Assembly (NCBI GenBank): GCA_036505275.1
Contig: DASXTS010000078.1
Location: 1-16,263 of the forward strand
DNA length: 16,263 bases
Direction: 5' to 3'
Source: DASXTS01 sp036505275
Lineage (GTDB): Bacteria > Actinomycetota > Actinomycetes > Mycobacteriales > Pseudonocardiaceae
Positions 15,655 through 16,263 of this stretch are shown here, one piece after another. A program made the translations under genes and the position numbers. The notes beneath the pieces are model-generated. The model had not been told where the DNA came from and made no database searches. It saw only the letters and a program-made list of their open reading frames with translations. Position 1 is the first letter of the stretch. Every line of letters starts with the position of its first letter.

Positions 15655-16263
15655 GTGGCCTGGGAGCTGCAAGGCACGTACTTCGAGAACTGCTCCTGCG
15701 ACATGGTGTGCCCGTGTACTACCTCGGGGCTCAGCATGCCAGCAGACTACGAGCGGTGCCGCGTCGTACTCGTCTTCCATATTGAGTCAGGCGCCATTGA
15801 CGACGTCGACGTGAGCAATCTGACGGTGGCTGTCCTCGCGGACACTCCACCGGTGATGGCCGATGGCAACTGGCGTGTGGGGCTGTTCATGGACGCCGCA
15901 GCGTCCCAAGAGCAGGCCGAGAAGCTCGGAGCGGTCTTCGCCGGCCAGCTTGGTGGTCCGATGGCCATGCTGGCCCCGCTCATTGGCGAGCTGCTCGGAG
16001 TCGAAACCGCGCCCATCGACTACGCGGAGGACGGGCGGCGACATCGGGTCAAGATCGGCGATGCCATCGACATTGAGATTGAGGACTTCGTACCGCCACT
16101 CAACCCGGAGGGTGAGGTGTCCAAGCTCACCGGCATGTTCCATCCGGCGAACTCGACCCTGACCATTGCCCGTTCGACCGCGTCTCGGGTCAACGCTTTC
16201 GGGCTCCAGTTCGACAACACCGGCAAGAACGGCCACTCGGCGCCCTTCTCCTGGGCGGCATGA
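15655..16263 (+). CDS. DUF1326 domain protein of unknown function
   Basis: This 202-residue protein starts at GTG 15655 and ends with a TGA on the last bases of the window. It opens MAWELQGTYFENCSCDMVCPC, the conserved cysteine-rich start of DUF1326 proteins (Cys at 13, 15, 19 and 21), which suggests a bound metal or a redox-active cluster. Other family-like stretches are GNWRVGLFMDAAASQEQAEKL, FAGQLGGPMAMLAPLIGELLG and YAEDGRRHRVKIGDAIDIEIED. There is no signal peptide or membrane segment, so it is probably cytoplasmic. In many genomes DUF1326 genes neighbour a DUF2182 membrane protein; what follows here is outside the window. The ribosome binding site is poor (purine-rich GAGAAGCGGGG upstream). 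No biochemical function can be assigned. Confidence 0.83.
   Translation: MAWELQGTYFENCSCDMVCPCTTSGLSMPADYERCRVVLVFHIESGAIDDVDVSNLTVAVLADTPPVMADGNWRVGLFMDAAASQEQAEKLGAVFAGQLGGPMAMLAPLIGELLGVETAPIDYAEDGRRHRVKIGDAIDIEIEDFVPPLNPEGEVSKLTGMFHPANSTLTIARSTASRVNAFGLQFDNTGKNGHSAPFSWAA

Overview
This is a high-GC actinobacterial chromosome segment, probably from a filamentous actinomycete; a Micromonosporaceae-like genus is a guess. The evidence for Actinobacteria is the dnaK-grpE-dnaJ-hspR operon ending in a MerR-type HspR repressor, HspR/HAIR operators (CTTGAGT-N7-ACTCAAG type) in front of both dnaK and clpB, many GTG starts, and a NarI/CCG-type Fe-S membrane oxidoreductase like mycobacterial Rv0338c. 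dcd, Rv0338c, the dnaK operon and clpB also lie in one broad region of the Mycobacterium tuberculosis chromosome, so much of the window looks like conserved core genome with later insertions.

Layout. 1-1214: 5' part of clpB (minus; the rest lies outside the window) with a HAIR operator. 1540-2736: a flavohemoglobin-like NO dioxygenase candidate (plus). 2746-2849: a nested, perfect inverted repeat between convergent genes. 2857-7316: hspR, dnaJ, grpE and dnaK (all minus, read dnaK to hspR, tightly packed) behind two HAIR sites. 7481-8180: a VapBC toxin-antitoxin pair. 8272-9069: a GntR/HutC regulator with two copies of a 14-bp operator candidate. 9383-10878: a tetR and alpha/beta hydrolase pair carrying two inverted copies of a 19-bp operator candidate. 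10979-13183: a membrane-bound Fe-S oxidoreductase (plus). 13260-13481: a frameshifted, inverted 3' fragment of a second dcd. 13551-15173: dcd interrupted by a 349-aa intein. 15329-15399: tRNA-Gly(CCC). 15438-15600: a decayed tyrosine integrase on the minus strand. 15655-16263: a DUF1326 protein.

How the genes work together. HspR, encoded at the end of the dnaK operon, is expected to repress its own operon and the separate clpB, so DnaK/DnaJ/GrpE and the ClpB disaggregase respond together to protein-folding stress. VapBC and the GntR and TetR units each look locally self-regulated.

The most unusual part is the dcd locus. The intein has Ala instead of Cys/Ser at position 1, a Trp after the block B His, a Cys at block F position 4 and Ser as +1 residue, which is the signature of a class 3 intein. 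It also carries both LAGLIDADG motifs with their acidic residues. It sits in the phosphate-binding motif of the deaminase (EGK/SSLGR). Just upstream, in opposite orientation, lies a degraded dcd piece whose homology starts within about a codon of the same point. With the integrase relic beside the tRNA-Gly gene, this end of the window has a history of mobile DNA.
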